In this document: positions 46,190-58,419 of the stretch, in pieces | Numbering within the stretch: position 1 is the first letter of the stretch | Layout: the number at the start of each line of letters is the position of its first letter | From: Epiperipatus broadwayi | Lineage: Eukaryota; Onychophora; Udeonychophora; Euonychophora; Peripatidae | Direction of reading: 5' to 3' | DNA: 64,000 nt | Assembly: GCA_028023455.1 (NCBI GenBank) | Contig: JAQFVV010000001.1 | Location: forward strand, 27,594,306 to 27,658,305 | The notes under the pieces: model-generated | Told to the model about the DNA's origin: nothing | Database searches by the model: none | The model's input: the letters and a program-made list of their open reading frames with translations, nothing else | Made by a program: the position numbers and the translations under genes

Positions 46190-46345
46190 ATAATAAGTGA
46201 AATAATGCTTAAAGCTAAATGGGATAATATGTAAACATTAGAAACCAGTAATCACCTAAACATACCAATATAGATAATAATCAACATTTCTTACTGTTGT
46301 CAAGGCAACCTCTCACCTGTTATATACTTATATAAGGTGCCTATA
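46190..46345. repeat. Copy of the 42.1-kb interspersed repeat
   Basis: AAGCTAAATGGGATAATATG, AGATAATAATCAACA and CTGTTGTCAAGGCAACCTCT match the other copies. Confidence 0.5.
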
Positions 46346-46619
46346 AAAATACGTTATAGATAGAATTGAGAATAAATGAATAATAAAAATATGGTAGTAT
46401 AAAGCAAAGAATTTAATTTTTACTGTTAAAGGAAGGACTTGACTGATGTGTTATTCCATATGAATCTGTCCTACAAAGAAGTAAAATACATTTTGGTCAA
46501 TCATTTCTCATTATTTATTTTCTGGCAATTGACTGTTGACCAGGATTTTATTTTTCTTCATTGCATTACCATATGCATTAACAATAGTAATCAATTCTAT
46601 ATTAGTCAATATTGCAGTC

Positions 46620-47600
46620 ATTTGTAGTATTCAAAAAAAACCCTATATCAGATTTTCATATCAAAATGCAACAGCAATGATTATATTACACAATGATATA
46701 AAAATTAGTGCTGAAAAGACCGTATGACAGGATAACTCCATAAATCTAGAACTTTTTACAGCAATTTTGCAAAAATATTTTATGAATTAAAATGGGAAGT
46801 TAAGAAGTAAAAGTAAATGGAGAATATTTAAATTATCTAGATTTTCGAAGGTGTAATTGCTTTTACAAATAATGCTGCAGAGCTTAAGGGAATGTTGCAA
46901 AAATTATCAGATAAAAGTAAGAAAGCAGGCCTAAAGATAAATTCTAAAAAGTCTAAAGATTGTTCAGTGGATATTGTCCAAAGAAGAAAATGAGGAGTTA
47001 GAAGAACTTAACAACTACAAATATTTTGGTCAGATTAATACAGATTGAAACATAATGAATCAAATTAATCATAAACTTATACTTGGGTGGAATGTTTTTT
47101 GTTGAAATAACTTGATATAAAAAAAAATATGTCTATGCATTTGAAAATGAAGATTTTTTAATGTTTAATTGGTATTTACTTATGAATCTAAGATATAGAT
47201 ATGTAAAGAGCAATATGCATATTTCAAACAACCCAAATATCTATGGAAATATATGTTGGGAGTAACAAGAAGGTATCAAAACAAAATATATGAGTGAGAA
47301 ATCAAACAATTATTACAAGCATCATTGAATAAGTTAAGAGACTAAATTAGAGCAAGGCTGACCATATTTCTAGAAGAGATGATAATGATGGACAATTAAA
47401 ATCTTAAAATGGATTTTTAAAAAAATGTATAAAACTTAGAAAAAGACCACATGTGGATGGTTGGATAAAATAGAAAAGTGTTCTAGAATGATGTGGTAAA
47501 GAAAAGTTAAAGATTAGAAAAAGTGGATTAAACTTGGAGAGATCTTTATCCTCCAGTGGATTGATAATGGCCAAAAACAATAATGATATATAAAGTAACT
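46620..47600 (+). pseudogene. RTE-type LINE fragment (RT to C-terminus)
   Basis: Plus-strand decayed ORF2. SYQNATAMIILHND matches the YENATxxIRLHD block. LFTAILQKYF corresponds to LFTAVLQE.F. ANNAAELKGMLQKLSDKSKK and AGLKINSKKSKD follow motif C. YMLGVTRRYQNKIYE near 47250-47295 is the RMLGVTRRDR block. Stops and frameshifts are frequent. It shares the gene order of the copies at 54.8-57.6 and 58.4-60.7 kb. These blocks are characteristic of RTE/BovB-like LINEs. Confidence 0.75.
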
Positions 47601-47609
47601 AATAAAATT

Positions 47610-48230
47610 ATAACCTTATTACAATAATAGGATGAAGAAAAGGGTTATTACAGTGAGATGAAACTCTGTATAATCTATAATAAGACAGAGAATAAAAAAA
47701 ACTTCCTTTCAGGATCTGTTATATTATAGAATTGTAACAAATTTTTTAAAAAATACACTTCTAAGACTAGCAACATTAATATCTCAGGATTGATTTTCTA
47801 CTACAATATCTACATTGACAAATCAGTTCACTGTATTTACATATTTTAACCAGGATAGCAAGTATGGTGTAAATTCTTATGTTGCATTAACTACAATTAA
47901 CAATTTTCTCAGGGTTTTAACAACATATAATAATTACTATACTTAACATTTATATAAATAAGCATTTATTTTTATAGCGTCTGCATATAATTGTAATTTA
48001 CATTCATATCGGCCTTATGAATGTAAATTATACTTAACATTATTGACCTCAAAAATTACGTAAATGATTTATTATTGATATGACCAAATAGGAAAGAAAT
48101 TTTATTGTATCTACTCATATTTGAAATGAATAAAATATTGGATGGAAATAGTGCAAGTGACTAACATGAGGAATAATATTTTTTTTAATCAACATGTAAT
48201 AAATTATAGAATTATGTGATCATATTTTAT
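47610..48230. other. A/T-rich non-coding stretch
   Basis: No motif, exon or repeat recognised. Confidence 0.5.
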
Positions 48231-48232
48231 TT

Positions 48233-48579
48233 ATTTACAATGTATAGATGATGAGTCTTCACTAATTAATGACAAATGAATTGGATAATTAACAAATATA
48301 AAATTAATTTTAATAACAATAAAATGATATAAATATTTTAAAAAATATTTACAGGTAATTAGTTTTCTGAAAGAGCATAAATAGTATTATAATACTATAG
48401 TTAATATTTACAATGTATAGATGATGAGTCTTCACTAATTAATGACAAATGAATTGGATAATTAACAAATATAAAATTAATTTTAATAACAATAAAATGA
48501 TATAAATATTTTAAAAAAATATTTACAGTTAATTAGTTTTCTGAAAGAGGATAAATAGTATTATAATACTATAGTTAAT
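48233..48579. repeat. Tandem duplication, period 173 bp
   Basis: Units 48233-48405 and 48406-48579 are almost identical, from ATTTACAATGTATAGATGAT to AATACTATAGTTAATA. This is probably a recent event. Confidence 0.9.
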
Positions 48580-48991
48580 AAATACTGGTCATGGCAGTGA
48601 TAATTATGTGTGATATATAGGAACATAATGTTATAATGAGAACATTACATTGGAGAAGGTTGTATAGCATATAACTTCAAGACTTGAGTATTAACAATAA
48701 GCAAACTCTGAGAATGTTTTACACTATCCTTAATTAAAGTAATAGTAACCTTTTCTTATCGGTATATGTCTTATAAACTAAATCCTTTTACAAAAGAGCA
48801 GAGTAGTAACCAAACTTATATATCTTATTCTTATAAAGTACAATGTTAACTTGACCTGAACATCCCAGATGCTGGTGGTATTACTTACTATTTTTATCAA
48901 ACTTCTATTATGATTAAAATTATAATAAAGTACTGTTAAGAGCTTGCACCAACTAAACAATAACATTTACATGTTTATCAATGCCACAAGT

Positions 48992-48994
<3 letters not shown>

Positions 48995-49060
<66 letters not shown>
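48995..49060. repeat. (TA)n microsatellite
   Basis: 66 bp of pure TA. Confidence 0.95.
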
Positions 49061-49065
<5 letters not shown>

Positions 49066-49069
49066 CTTC

Positions 49070-50735
49070 ATAGATGTGTGTAAAAATCTTTCATTAAAGA
49101 AGTAAAAATGGTCATCTTAGTATAAATTTGACTTATATTCTAAATACCCTTATTATCTAAAACATAAGATTTTATCAAATGATTAATAAAACATATAAAA
49201 TATTAAATATTGGCCATAAATAATTTTTAATTAACTGAAACTCTAGGCAACTGATCTCCAAGGTGCAAATAAACTACTAACACCCATTTATAACAAATTA
49301 CACTCTTGAATATAATATATTACATGTATCTTCTTTATCATACCTTTCTTTTTTGAAAACTTTTATAGAACAATAAAATTTTAAAATTAAACAAATTCAG
49401 TAACAATATTATATCTTTAAAATAATAATTCGTAGTCTTTAAAAGCATCCAAGAAAAAAATATCCAGGCAATATGTATTTACAATTTTAAATGATTGTCA
49501 TTTTAAGGTTGAAGAAATCCTAATGGATAAGTTTATCATCACTTAATCTTTGTAGACATTGGTCAAGAATAAAGGCTGAGCTTGTAAATCCACTAATGAT
49601 CAGTTTCTGATCACCATTTGATAAGTTTATAGTAATTTGTTTTATTTTCATTAGATAATAAACACAACAGTCAATCCTTTAAGGTATTGTTTTCATCAAT
49701 TATAAAATTTCTAAGTATATTTTTGAAGACAAAATATTGATGAATTTAAATTTATTTATTGACAATGGTTTCTGTAATAATTGTCCATCACTTTTGTTGT
49801 TATATTAAGTAGTAGTTAGTCCATTGGATGTATTAGTTTTAAATTAATATTGAAAATTTAGGTAGTTTTTTCATAAATTTAATACAAAGTAATTTGTTAA
49901 TCCATTAATCCACATTAGTTTTATAATACTCATCTGAAGATTTATGTTTTCATAGCAAATATAAATTCCAAACAAGTAATTTCTGCTTTGGAAAAGCACT
50001 CTTAAAAATTTTCATAGTTGAAATCCAATTATTTGGTTTTTATTCCTTTTAAATTCATTATTGAATAATATATGCTGTTAGACATTTAGTTTTTTCATTT
50101 GGGTCAATATAGAAGAATATTTTCCATTAAAGAGGCAAATATTTAGTTGGTTGTTTACTCGGGCATCATTTTAATGCAGGATGCCAGAATGGATAATTTT
50201 GAATTTAAATTGTATGCAGTCTTTCTGCATACAGTTAATAAAAGACTAAACAATTTTAACATATAGGTTTTATATATGTTTCTGTCACATGTAATAATTA
50301 ATTAATGAAACACTATATTACTTTTACAATGTTTTATTATCCACCCTTTTTTCTGTTTACAGTTTCGATCGCCCCAGCAATCTTTTTCAGAACCTTATAT
50401 CTCCTAATATCACTGTAACAATCAATTAATTATTATATTGTATACATTTGACAATGCAATAGAAAATAGTAATTATTTCCTGTCACATGATTAATAAGAT
50501 CATAAATTTTACCCAAAATCGTTCACATTTTTGGATTTTTATAAAAATATTTTGTCAAACATCAGTTAGAAATAGTGGAAGATAACATTTGGAAATCGTG
50601 CCAAAAATTATGATGATTTTGTTTTTTAAAATTTTTAGATAAATATTATTTCAAATATTGAATACCAGATTAATTAATTAGTGACTAAAATAAATAAATA
50701 TACATTATTGTGTTACAATACATTACTTATATTAT
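49070..50735. other. A/T-rich non-coding stretch
   Basis: I see no gene, transposon motif or structured repeat. Confidence 0.5.
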
Positions 50736-50738
50736 TAA

Positions 50739-50960
50739 TACACCTGGATCTTGTTTTATGCGATAGATAGGTTCCACAGAAAACCCACATTAAAAAAAAT
50801 TGCACAAAAATAGACTTAATTTAGCTTGAAAAATGGGGGATAGGTTCTCTATTTTTTAGAATTCACATAAAACCAAAGCAACAAGGAAAAATTACTTTAA
50901 ACTTCGCATTAAAAAAATAAGCAAATAAAGTATGACTAATAAAAAATTTCAAATATTTGA
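50739..50960. mobile_element. Left-end relic of the TIR transposon seen at 14.2 kb
   Basis: TACACCTGGATCTTGTTTTA and the next roughly 200 bp follow the left end of 14181-15146, through GCGATAGATAGGTTCC and TATGACTAATAAAAAATTTC. The matching right terminus was not found, so the copy is truncated or its interior is longer than I could trace. Confidence 0.65.
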
Positions 50961-50984
50961 AAAAAATAATCAGTGCAGATGAAT

Positions 50985-51270
50985 TTCCTGCTTGATAGTA
51001 ATAAGTTCATTTCTGGTTATATGCACACACATTCATTCCTGCTTCATATGATTCTTGGATTCCATAAAATCTTTGAATATGTATGGCCTCACCAAGATGG
51101 GCATCAACATCTCAGTTTCATCATTGGATATAACTCCATTTATGCATAACCTAGCATTGCTTTCAGTATTTGTAATGCATATTAAAGCCTGATCTAGCAA
51201 GCATATAGTCATTCATAATTCTAAGCCCTGGGCAGTCATTTATTAATTATGACTTTGGTATACTTAATTA
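50985..51270 (-). pseudogene. Decayed coding-like block beside the TIR relic
   Basis: A minus-strand frame reads CLLDQALICITNTESNARLC and on through NGVISNDETEMLMPILVRPY to a TGA, then stays open for about 18 more codons. The vocabulary is protein-like and distinct from its surroundings. Position next to the left terminus of a TIR transposon suggests the end of its transposase gene, but no DDE motif or family is recognised. Confidence 0.3.
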
Positions 51271-51989
51271 AATATTCCTATCTTAACACTACTTGGTTAT
51301 CCATTAATTAATAGGCAATCCCTTGATAGAATGTGCACCCTGGACATTATTAAGACATAATAAAGTCTATAGTCTCTCTACTGTATTAAGTTCGTGATAA
51401 TTAAGCTGCTTAGTCATTAATTTTGTTTTTAACCTATAAGAAATCACAATATAAAATAAGGTTTAAATCTAGACATATGAACTTTTATTTCGCTTTATTA
51501 TTATTGTTACACGTAACATCGTACATTTATTTCTTGTTTATCATAATTAGCATCTTTTAGTTTTAAGACTCTTGTATCTCACTGACTTCAGTGGGATATA
51601 AGAAAAATGACATATATGTTAGCATCCGATGCGTAGTCATATAAAAATTGTCCTGGAGGCATAGGTAATGAGATTCAACTTTGTATTGCTTGTTGTAATG
51701 TTTATATCGATGTTAAATACAGACATGCAGTTAGTGATCATTGCTGGGTTTTTAAGATTAGTTTTGCTGACTATTACAATATATGTGTGTGCGATTGAAA
51801 ATAAACAAATAGATTATTCATGTTATTTACTCTGAATAAACTAATAAATAAATTTATTAAAAAAATAGATTTTTTTTTTTTACATTTTCCAATTTATGTA
51901 TATACATAATAAATAATTAATGCTTCAAAAATATTAAAGCTAGCTTATAATACGAAACACGCAAATATTGCACGTATCACGACTTATAA

Positions 51990-52055
51990 AAAGTTAAAAA
52001 AGGTTTACATTTTTTGCTAAATGTTAATTTTTTCTTCTGATTTATATTTTTCTAG
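51990..52055 (+). promoter_or_regulatory. Splice-acceptor-like tract ahead of the GPCR start
   Basis: A pyrimidine-rich run ends in TTTTTCTAG at 52055, only 17 bases before the ATG at 52073. It fits a 3' splice site joining a non-coding 5' exon, or a spliced-leader acceptor, to an intronless coding exon. Confidence 0.4.
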
Positions 52056-52072
52056 TCTTAATAATCACTACA

Positions 52073-53059
52073 ATGGACGTAAATAAAAGTTGTTTCTATG
52101 ATAATTCTAGCTATAATAATTATACCATCTCTTTGATAAAAAATCCTTTTATTCGGTTTTATGCCAGAAATATTTGGCCTTATTTTTGGGTCGCAGGAAA
52201 TATAGGAAATGTTTTAAGCATTTTAGTTTTCAGCAAGATACAGTTAGATTTGCAAATGAAAACTGGCTTTCTCATTTCTTCTATTTTTGATCTTTTATTA
52301 ACAAACGCAGTTTTACCTTACATGTCTTTCTTTTACAGCAATAATGTTAATTACTTTATGAAGTTCTATGTAACAAAACTACATTCCACAATTCTCTTGT
52401 CTTTAATGGGATGTAAATTTTGTTTAATATTTCTATTAACCACATATCGTTTTTTATCCGTGTTTTGCCCTCAAAAATATAAATCTTTGATTACAGTAAG
52501 ACGAATTATTATTTTTATTTTCTTTATCGCTATTATATCTTTATTATTTAATGTTAATTTTATAGATGGTTTAGATTTAAATCATTTTACTTGTTATAAT
52601 AATTATAAAGTGCAGGATTTTCAAGTAAATATAGAAATGTCATATTTTGGTTTTCGTTCTTTACTTGCACAAGTTTATGCCCAAGTTTTTTGGAATTTTC
52701 CTCTATTGGCTTCATTTATATTAAACGTGGCATTAATTATTAAATATCAAAAGTTAAAACAAAATCGTTTGACTCTGCAACAACGTCAATATAATTGCAG
52801 TTTTCAAGAAATTAAAACTCTATTTGTTTTGTTGAATGGAATGCTATTTATACAGATAATATGTGATGGAATATCTGCTATTGTAATATTTTTATTTATT
52901 ATTGCTAGAAAATTTCAGTTTTATCCCGCAGTTGTAGTTATTGGAGGAACTTCAGAATATGTGAGTTTTGTAATACCATTTTATATCTATTTCTTGACCA
53001 ATAAAGGATTTAGAGACATTTTATTATTTCTATTTAAACTAAAGCATTTTAATAAATAA
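52073..53059 (+). CDS. Rhodopsin-like (class A) peptide-type GPCR, divergent, single coding exon
   Basis: 328 residues with seven hydrophobic segments (about 36-58, 65-88, 104-131, 143-162, 205-233, 250-276, 283-308), so a plasma-membrane receptor. Residues 1-34 are extracellular with sequons N11 and N16. Class A landmarks: GN at 45-46 (N1.50), D73 in IFDLLL (D2.50), R126 in TM3, P210 in TM5, and a basic GFRDIL start of helix 8. Oddities: DRY reads YRF, the TM3-top disulfide Cys is missing although C174 is in loop 2, TM6 lacks CWxP, and NPxxY is IPFYIY. Layout recalls invertebrate FMRFamide-type receptors, but the ligand cannot be predicted. The start is supported by ACAATGG context and the acceptor just upstream. 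No operon-like neighbours; transposon relics flank it. Confidence 0.85.
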   Translation: MDVNKSCFYDNSSYNNYTISLIKNPFIRFYARNIWPYFWVAGNIGNVLSILVFSKIQLDLQMKTGFLISSIFDLLLTNAVLPYMSFFYSNNVNYFMKFYVTKLHSTILLSLMGCKFCLIFLLTTYRFLSVFCPQKYKSLITVRRIIIFIFFIAIISLLFNVNFIDGLDLNHFTCYNNYKVQDFQVNIEMSYFGFRSLLAQVYAQVFWNFPLLASFILNVALIIKYQKLKQNRLTLQQRQYNCSFQEIKTLFVLLNGMLFIQIICDGISAIVIFLFIIARKFQFYPAVVVIGGTSEYVSFVIPFYIYFLTNKGFRDILLFLFKLKHFNK

Positions 53060-53060
53060 A
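53051..53060 (+). terminator. Polyadenylation signals overlapping the GPCR stop codon
   Basis: AATAAATAAA gives two overlapping AATAAA hexamers that include the last codons (AAT AAA TAA). Further AATAAA-type sequences lie downstream near 53363 and 53375, so the site actually used is unknown. Confidence 0.35.
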
Positions 53061-53069
53061 AGTTATCCC

Positions 53070-54830
53070 TCTTCAATTAATTCAAAATAATATGACACAT
53101 TACAAACATTTAAATTTAGATTTAATGATTTAGTCATTGAATAAAAATCTGTCGTAGCTAGAATCGAGGAATGAATTCCAAGACTTTTTAAAAACTGAAA
53201 TTTCAATCAAGTTCATATATTTTTTTCAAATTGCAGCCTTATAATAAATCCATTTACTTTCCCATTAATTATTAGTAAATGATCATATATTTCTTTTTAC
53301 ATATTATACAAAAATCCAAGGATATAAAATTTTCTTATCTGTCAGGTAAGTTTTGATGCCAAAATAAATAAACAATAAAACATTAATAATATATAATTAA
53401 TCTTAGAAACATGTAATGTGATGATGATGATGAACGCTGTTTGGCTGTACTAACAATCTCATATCTTCTAGTGTTAATGGAATGATTGATCGTTATGAAT
53501 CTTAAGTGGTATCAATCACTCGTGCCAATTGTTTGATGGACGATGTGATAAAAATTGTTATTTAATATATTTATAATTAAAATAGTAATTTCTGACCTAC
53601 TTTCCTTATATTAATTTTGGTAGATGAATTATAAACAGATTAAATTTTGTTTAAAAATGAATTAGAAAAGTACTTTTAAAGAGACCGAAAGTTTTTAATT
53701 GACAATTCTCAATGTTACTTCGCTGTGTTCTTATGACTAAAATATATTTCTAATCAATATTATTAATGCAACATTATTTATCACTTTTTGAACCATTCAC
53801 AATGTTTTATCAAAACCCAGAAGTTTAATTCCTCTTAAGTCTTACTATCTATATGAAATCCCTTGTATGAAATACAAAGCTTTATAAATGAAAATTAGCA
53901 ATCGTTTCGTCAGTGCTAGAAAATATGAACATGATAATGCTATCAAACAATGATCATTATCACTACTCTACGGTTAAGAATATCGAACATAATATAAATT
54001 TTCTAAAATTCACATCGTATCTAATAAATAAACAAAACATCAAAACCTTAGATTTGATGGCATTAATTAACCATGAACATGATAAAAAAAAAAAAAAAGA
54101 TTTCATCCAAACAAACATTTTGTGAAGATTGCAGAATGAATAAAAAAAAACATCTAAAGTTTAATAGGGCAAAAAGAAACAATCTAAGTTAATATTGGAA
54201 TTGTACAGCAATGTCATGTTGATGCAGATACTGTAAAATGATTAATATCGGTGTGGACATTATTAAAAAATCTAATATCTATGTGGATATAACTGAAGTT
54301 GCATTTGTAGATAAAGTAATAATATTTTTTCAAATCAAATTAATTAGAACTTATGAATATATTTGATAAATTATGCAACACAAATCGCTCAATCATTGCA
54401 GAAATCACTCTTTGCAAGGATATCTCCAAATACGTCTAAAACAAGCATAAATTATTCCTAAATGTAGTAACAATGTAAAAAAAGAAGTTATTTAATTCTA
54501 TCAATCATATAAATAATATTTAAATTCTAAGTTCATGGATTTTTTTTCTTATTTCTACTAACAAATTCAACTGTTACAGCAAAGGCACAAATTTAAGATT
54601 TAAATTCCGCATAAATGGTTTGTTATAAGAGTAAGTAACCATTAAGTTGAATAGTGACTTTTTTGTCTACAATAATAAAGATTCTCATGTTTTCACGCAA
54701 TTTGCAATAAGTAGTACTTATCTGTGACACATGGTTATACGCCAAAACCTGTTGATAATAGCATACTTATTCATTATACATTATTATCACTATCATAGCG
54801 CCACTGTTGAATTAAAGCATTTTCAAGTTT
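53070..54830. other. Non-coding stretch downstream of the GPCR
   Basis: A (GAT)n run sits near 53419-53433. A 70-codon plus frame (53913-54125) is low-complexity and Lys/Asn-rich with no domain. No gene is supported. Confidence 0.4.
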
Positions 54831-54839
54831 AACCAGTTT

Positions 54840-57600
54840 TTATCTCCTAGACACTTCAAAACAAAAAGCTTTCTTATTTCATCCACGAATCTGACATGTA
54901 TTATCTTTCTAAGTCATTTACAATCTATTGGAGTCCGATTAAAAATTTTAATTTCTAATAATATGCCCAGAACACCATTTCACTCTCTTAATTCTTTTAT
55001 GGATGTCTGTTTTCTCATAACATACTTCATTTTCACACTCTTTTTGTTACTTCTAATATATATTTCTCCATATTCTATTGAACGGTCTAAAGAATTTGTG
55101 TTGTTATTTTGTTAAATTTGCATGTCTTTTATCCTTAAATAAAAATTGTTAGTCAAAAATATTAAAAACTTTTTTCAAATATTTAGGCATATTTTCTTTT
55201 AATGTTAAGATTTTTCTACCACAACTATCCTTTGTGTTTCAATATGACTAAGGTAGTTGTAGATATTAACTTTCTTTAATTCTTACTTGTCAATTTATTT
55301 GTTCTTTTGTAAAAATCCATTAAACATTACTTTAATATTTTTAACATTTAACTTTATTTCTACATGTTTTTCTTCTGATAACTTTTGCAACATTTCTTGA
55401 ATCTTTGAACCATTAAAGAATTAGGGTCATCTGCAGAATGTGGATTAATTAATTAACCTTTATTTCATTTTACTTCCTTAGTTTATCATTTTATCCACAA
55501 AATATTTCTTGTAAAACTGCTGAAAAGAGTTTTGGAACTATGGAATTATCGTACTATATATCCTTAAAAAGCAACTTTTTAGTATTGCAATGTAATCTAG
55601 TCACTGCTATTACATTTTCATAAATATTCTTTAGAATATGATAATATTGTATATCTATATAATGGTGATTCAAACCTTTTAATCATATTAGAAATGCTTA
55701 TAGGATCAAATATATTTTCATGATCTACAAATCCATAATATAATGGCAAATTATATTTATTGGAAATTTTTATAATTTCTATCAATAACAACCTGAGATT
55801 TATTGTATTAAAAATCAATTGTATATGCAATTTTGGTTGGATAGTCTCAAAGTTCACTATAGAAGAATTGTAATTATTTTGTGGTAATTTTTTTTGCATA
55901 GAACTGATAAAATAGTGATGTCACTAATTTCTAATATTTTCTTTATAACCTTTCTTAAGTATCACTGTTATTACTGAATTCTTTCAATTCTACACATCTT
56001 TATTATTTAAGAATTTGGTAATATAGCCTTATCGACAATTTTTCTAATTCTAATACTGCTTTTTTAAATATTAATAACAATTCCGTCAATTTTTGGATAT
56101 CTTTCTTATTTTTTTAAAGTGTTTGACAATTCAATAGATGTAGTAAATGTAAGAGATACTTTGTTTTCTTATTCTTTATTATTATATAATTATTTTATGG
56201 AATTTTCGTATTATCTTTTTTGTTAGAAATATCTCCATCTTTTCTTCTTATTGCTAAAATACTTTCTTTCCAAAATCATAATGTTGATTTTCACTTGTGA
56301 GATATTAATTTTCGTCTATAGGCTTTTTTGCCAATTTGAAATGCATTTTCTTACATACTATTAACTATTTTTTATACTACATTACAAAACTCTAGACATT
56401 CAGCTTTTTTAAACCTTTTCATATTTCCTACTTTTTTTGTGCATTGTTTTGCCTCAATAAAAAAATTATTAGTAAATTGCTACTATTTTGTAGTAGATAT
56501 TGTCCTTCAAATTATAAATGAAATATCAGTTATTTTTTCTTTGATTTCAGAAGTGACTGAACCATCTTCAAAACTCGTTAATAAATTAAAATAATTTTCA
56601 AGTTTTAATTTAAACTTATTAGAGAATTTTCAAAGTTTAAAAATATCATTTGTTAATATCGTTTTTCTTAATAGGTTTTTCTCTCTAGTTGTGCCATAAT
56701 ACTTGTCTTACATCTCACTAATTAAACAGGCAAAACTCTCTATACAATAGTGCCACCCTGTGTCAAACAGAGTAATCAATGGATGCCAGAAAGCTTGTGC
56801 ATAAAATCCCCATCTATGCATAAGGCTTCTATCATCCATTGATTACTCTGGTTGGCACAGAGTGGCACTAGTGTATGAAGAGTTTTGCCTGTTTAATAAC
56901 AGCTATGTGCTAACATAAAAGATGGTGATCATATGATGTTTAGTGGTTTAACACCAATCTCACTAATTGCTGTTCACTTTTTGTGTTTAATGTATAAAAA
57001 ACATTATGATCTTGAACAATATATTTAATTTTTCATGAGTCAAGATACAATCCACTTCTTTTATAACTTCATTTAGTTGTTTCTTTATCTATTTCAATTT
57101 GGTATTTATCTTAAACAAAAATAATATACAACTTTGTTTTTGCTGCAAATTCCACGAGTCAATGTCTCGCCTATTTCTGATATCATAACTAAATTTACGG
57201 ATAGCACTTATCTGTAATTGCTTGCATATTAGTTCTAGTATTATAGCTTATAATGATAATTTTAAAAATGTTCTTTAATTTTATCAAAAGCATTTTGTAC
57301 ATTTATATAAAAATTCTCTACACTGTCGTTACAATAAGCCTGAATTATTTGAATTTAGTATTTACCATTTATTTAAATAAGTAACCTTACAATTCTCTAT
57401 AATATATCATCAATCTTTACAACTTGACTTTTTCAATTTTTATTTATAATGAGACCCACTTCACTCGTACTTCCAATGTTTATACTCTTGTAGCAAAATA
57501 TAAGCATGTCTACTTTTTAAAATTTAGCTTTTCATCATAACTTCACAATAGCAGCCAATGTTCCCTTCAATATTAGACAATTCTTTCAATTCATGCAATA
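54840..57600 (-). pseudogene. Near-complete RTE-type LINE, decayed, split by a MITE
   Basis: Minus strand. The portion from about 57,600 to 56,900 has weak endonuclease-like text. After the MITE at 56722-56896 the RT half is clearer: VILKKGYKENIRN near 55960, then ISNKYNLPLYYGFVDHENIF (55780-55720), matching the EYN.PLYL.FVDYEKAFD block with the motif A Asp kept. The frame continues to SILSYSKEYL-type text, VPKLFSAVLQEIF near 55540, and VKNIKVMFNGF near 55320, with a C-terminal VKWC-GH remnant near 54960. Several stops and frameshifts. Family: RTE/BovB-like. Confidence 0.75.
56722..56896. mobile_element. Palindromic 175-bp MITE with TTAA ends
   Basis: Begins TTAAACAGGCAAAACTCT and ends with the inverse complement AGAGTTTTGCCTGTTTAA. 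The arms of about 70 bp pair along nearly their full length (GTAATCAATGGATG on both) around a roughly 30-bp centre. TTAA at both edges fits a piggyBac-type target site, so it may be a MITE mobilised by piggyBac transposase. It interrupts the RTE relic, so it inserted later. Confidence 0.8.
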
Positions 57601-57609
57601 TTGCTTCTC

Positions 57610-58415
57610 TTGAAATTAGTTTATTATTGTATATCTCTAAATAAAAAGTTGTTATGAATATTAGCCTGAGTCATAATTAGATGATTTATAGCAGCCTTTG
57701 TTTTTGGCTGACAAATGCTTATTGTCCAGAAACTGTTGCATATTTTGGTTTTATAAGACATGATTGTAAATATTTACAATTTATTATTTATACTCAAATT
57801 TATCTTGTCACTGAAAAAACTCAACTGACATTTCACTTAAAAGTTATTACGCAACTGTAAAAAAGTCCATGATTGTTCTCAATCTTCATTTCAAAAGTAA
57901 AATGTCAGGAGACTCCCTGTATGGTTAATAGTGTTTATAAGCTGTTCATCCATGGCTCATCCATGTTCGTTTATCATGAGAATAATCATATAATAATAAC
58001 AACTGCAACTACAAAAACTTAACATGTGAACTTTGCAATTTGCTCTGTTTAATTTTTTTAATATCTCAAGAAATCTTCTTTCAGTTAGTTGAAATCTCCA
58101 TTCTTATGCCAATATTTAAATATGTGCACACACACACAAATATAGGGTATATAGGCTTTTTCATTTAATTATTACCATTAATAGATCATATTCAAGTGAA
58201 GGGATATTGTATGAATTGAAGAATAAATGTTAATATAAATTTACACGTTATTGGAATTTGCGAAAGTAGACGGATGGAGAAAGTCACAATTAATATACAA
58301 AAAGGAACAATTAATTTAACATAAAAGCACAGAAATGGATGCATAAGTAGAGTGAGATTCATTATAAATCAAATGTGAAAGACCATGATTGCGATGACTG
58401 ATATTATAAGAGACA
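57610..58415. other. A/T-rich stretch between two opposed RTE copies
   Basis: May include poorly preserved 5' ends of the flanking RTE elements. A short (CA)n run lies near 58126-58138. Nothing firm. Confidence 0.4.
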
Positions 58416-58419
58416 GAGA

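Noticed and set aside
53913-54125. 70-codon plus-strand frame
   Set aside because: Low-complexity Asn/Lys-rich, no splice or promoter support, and no domain.
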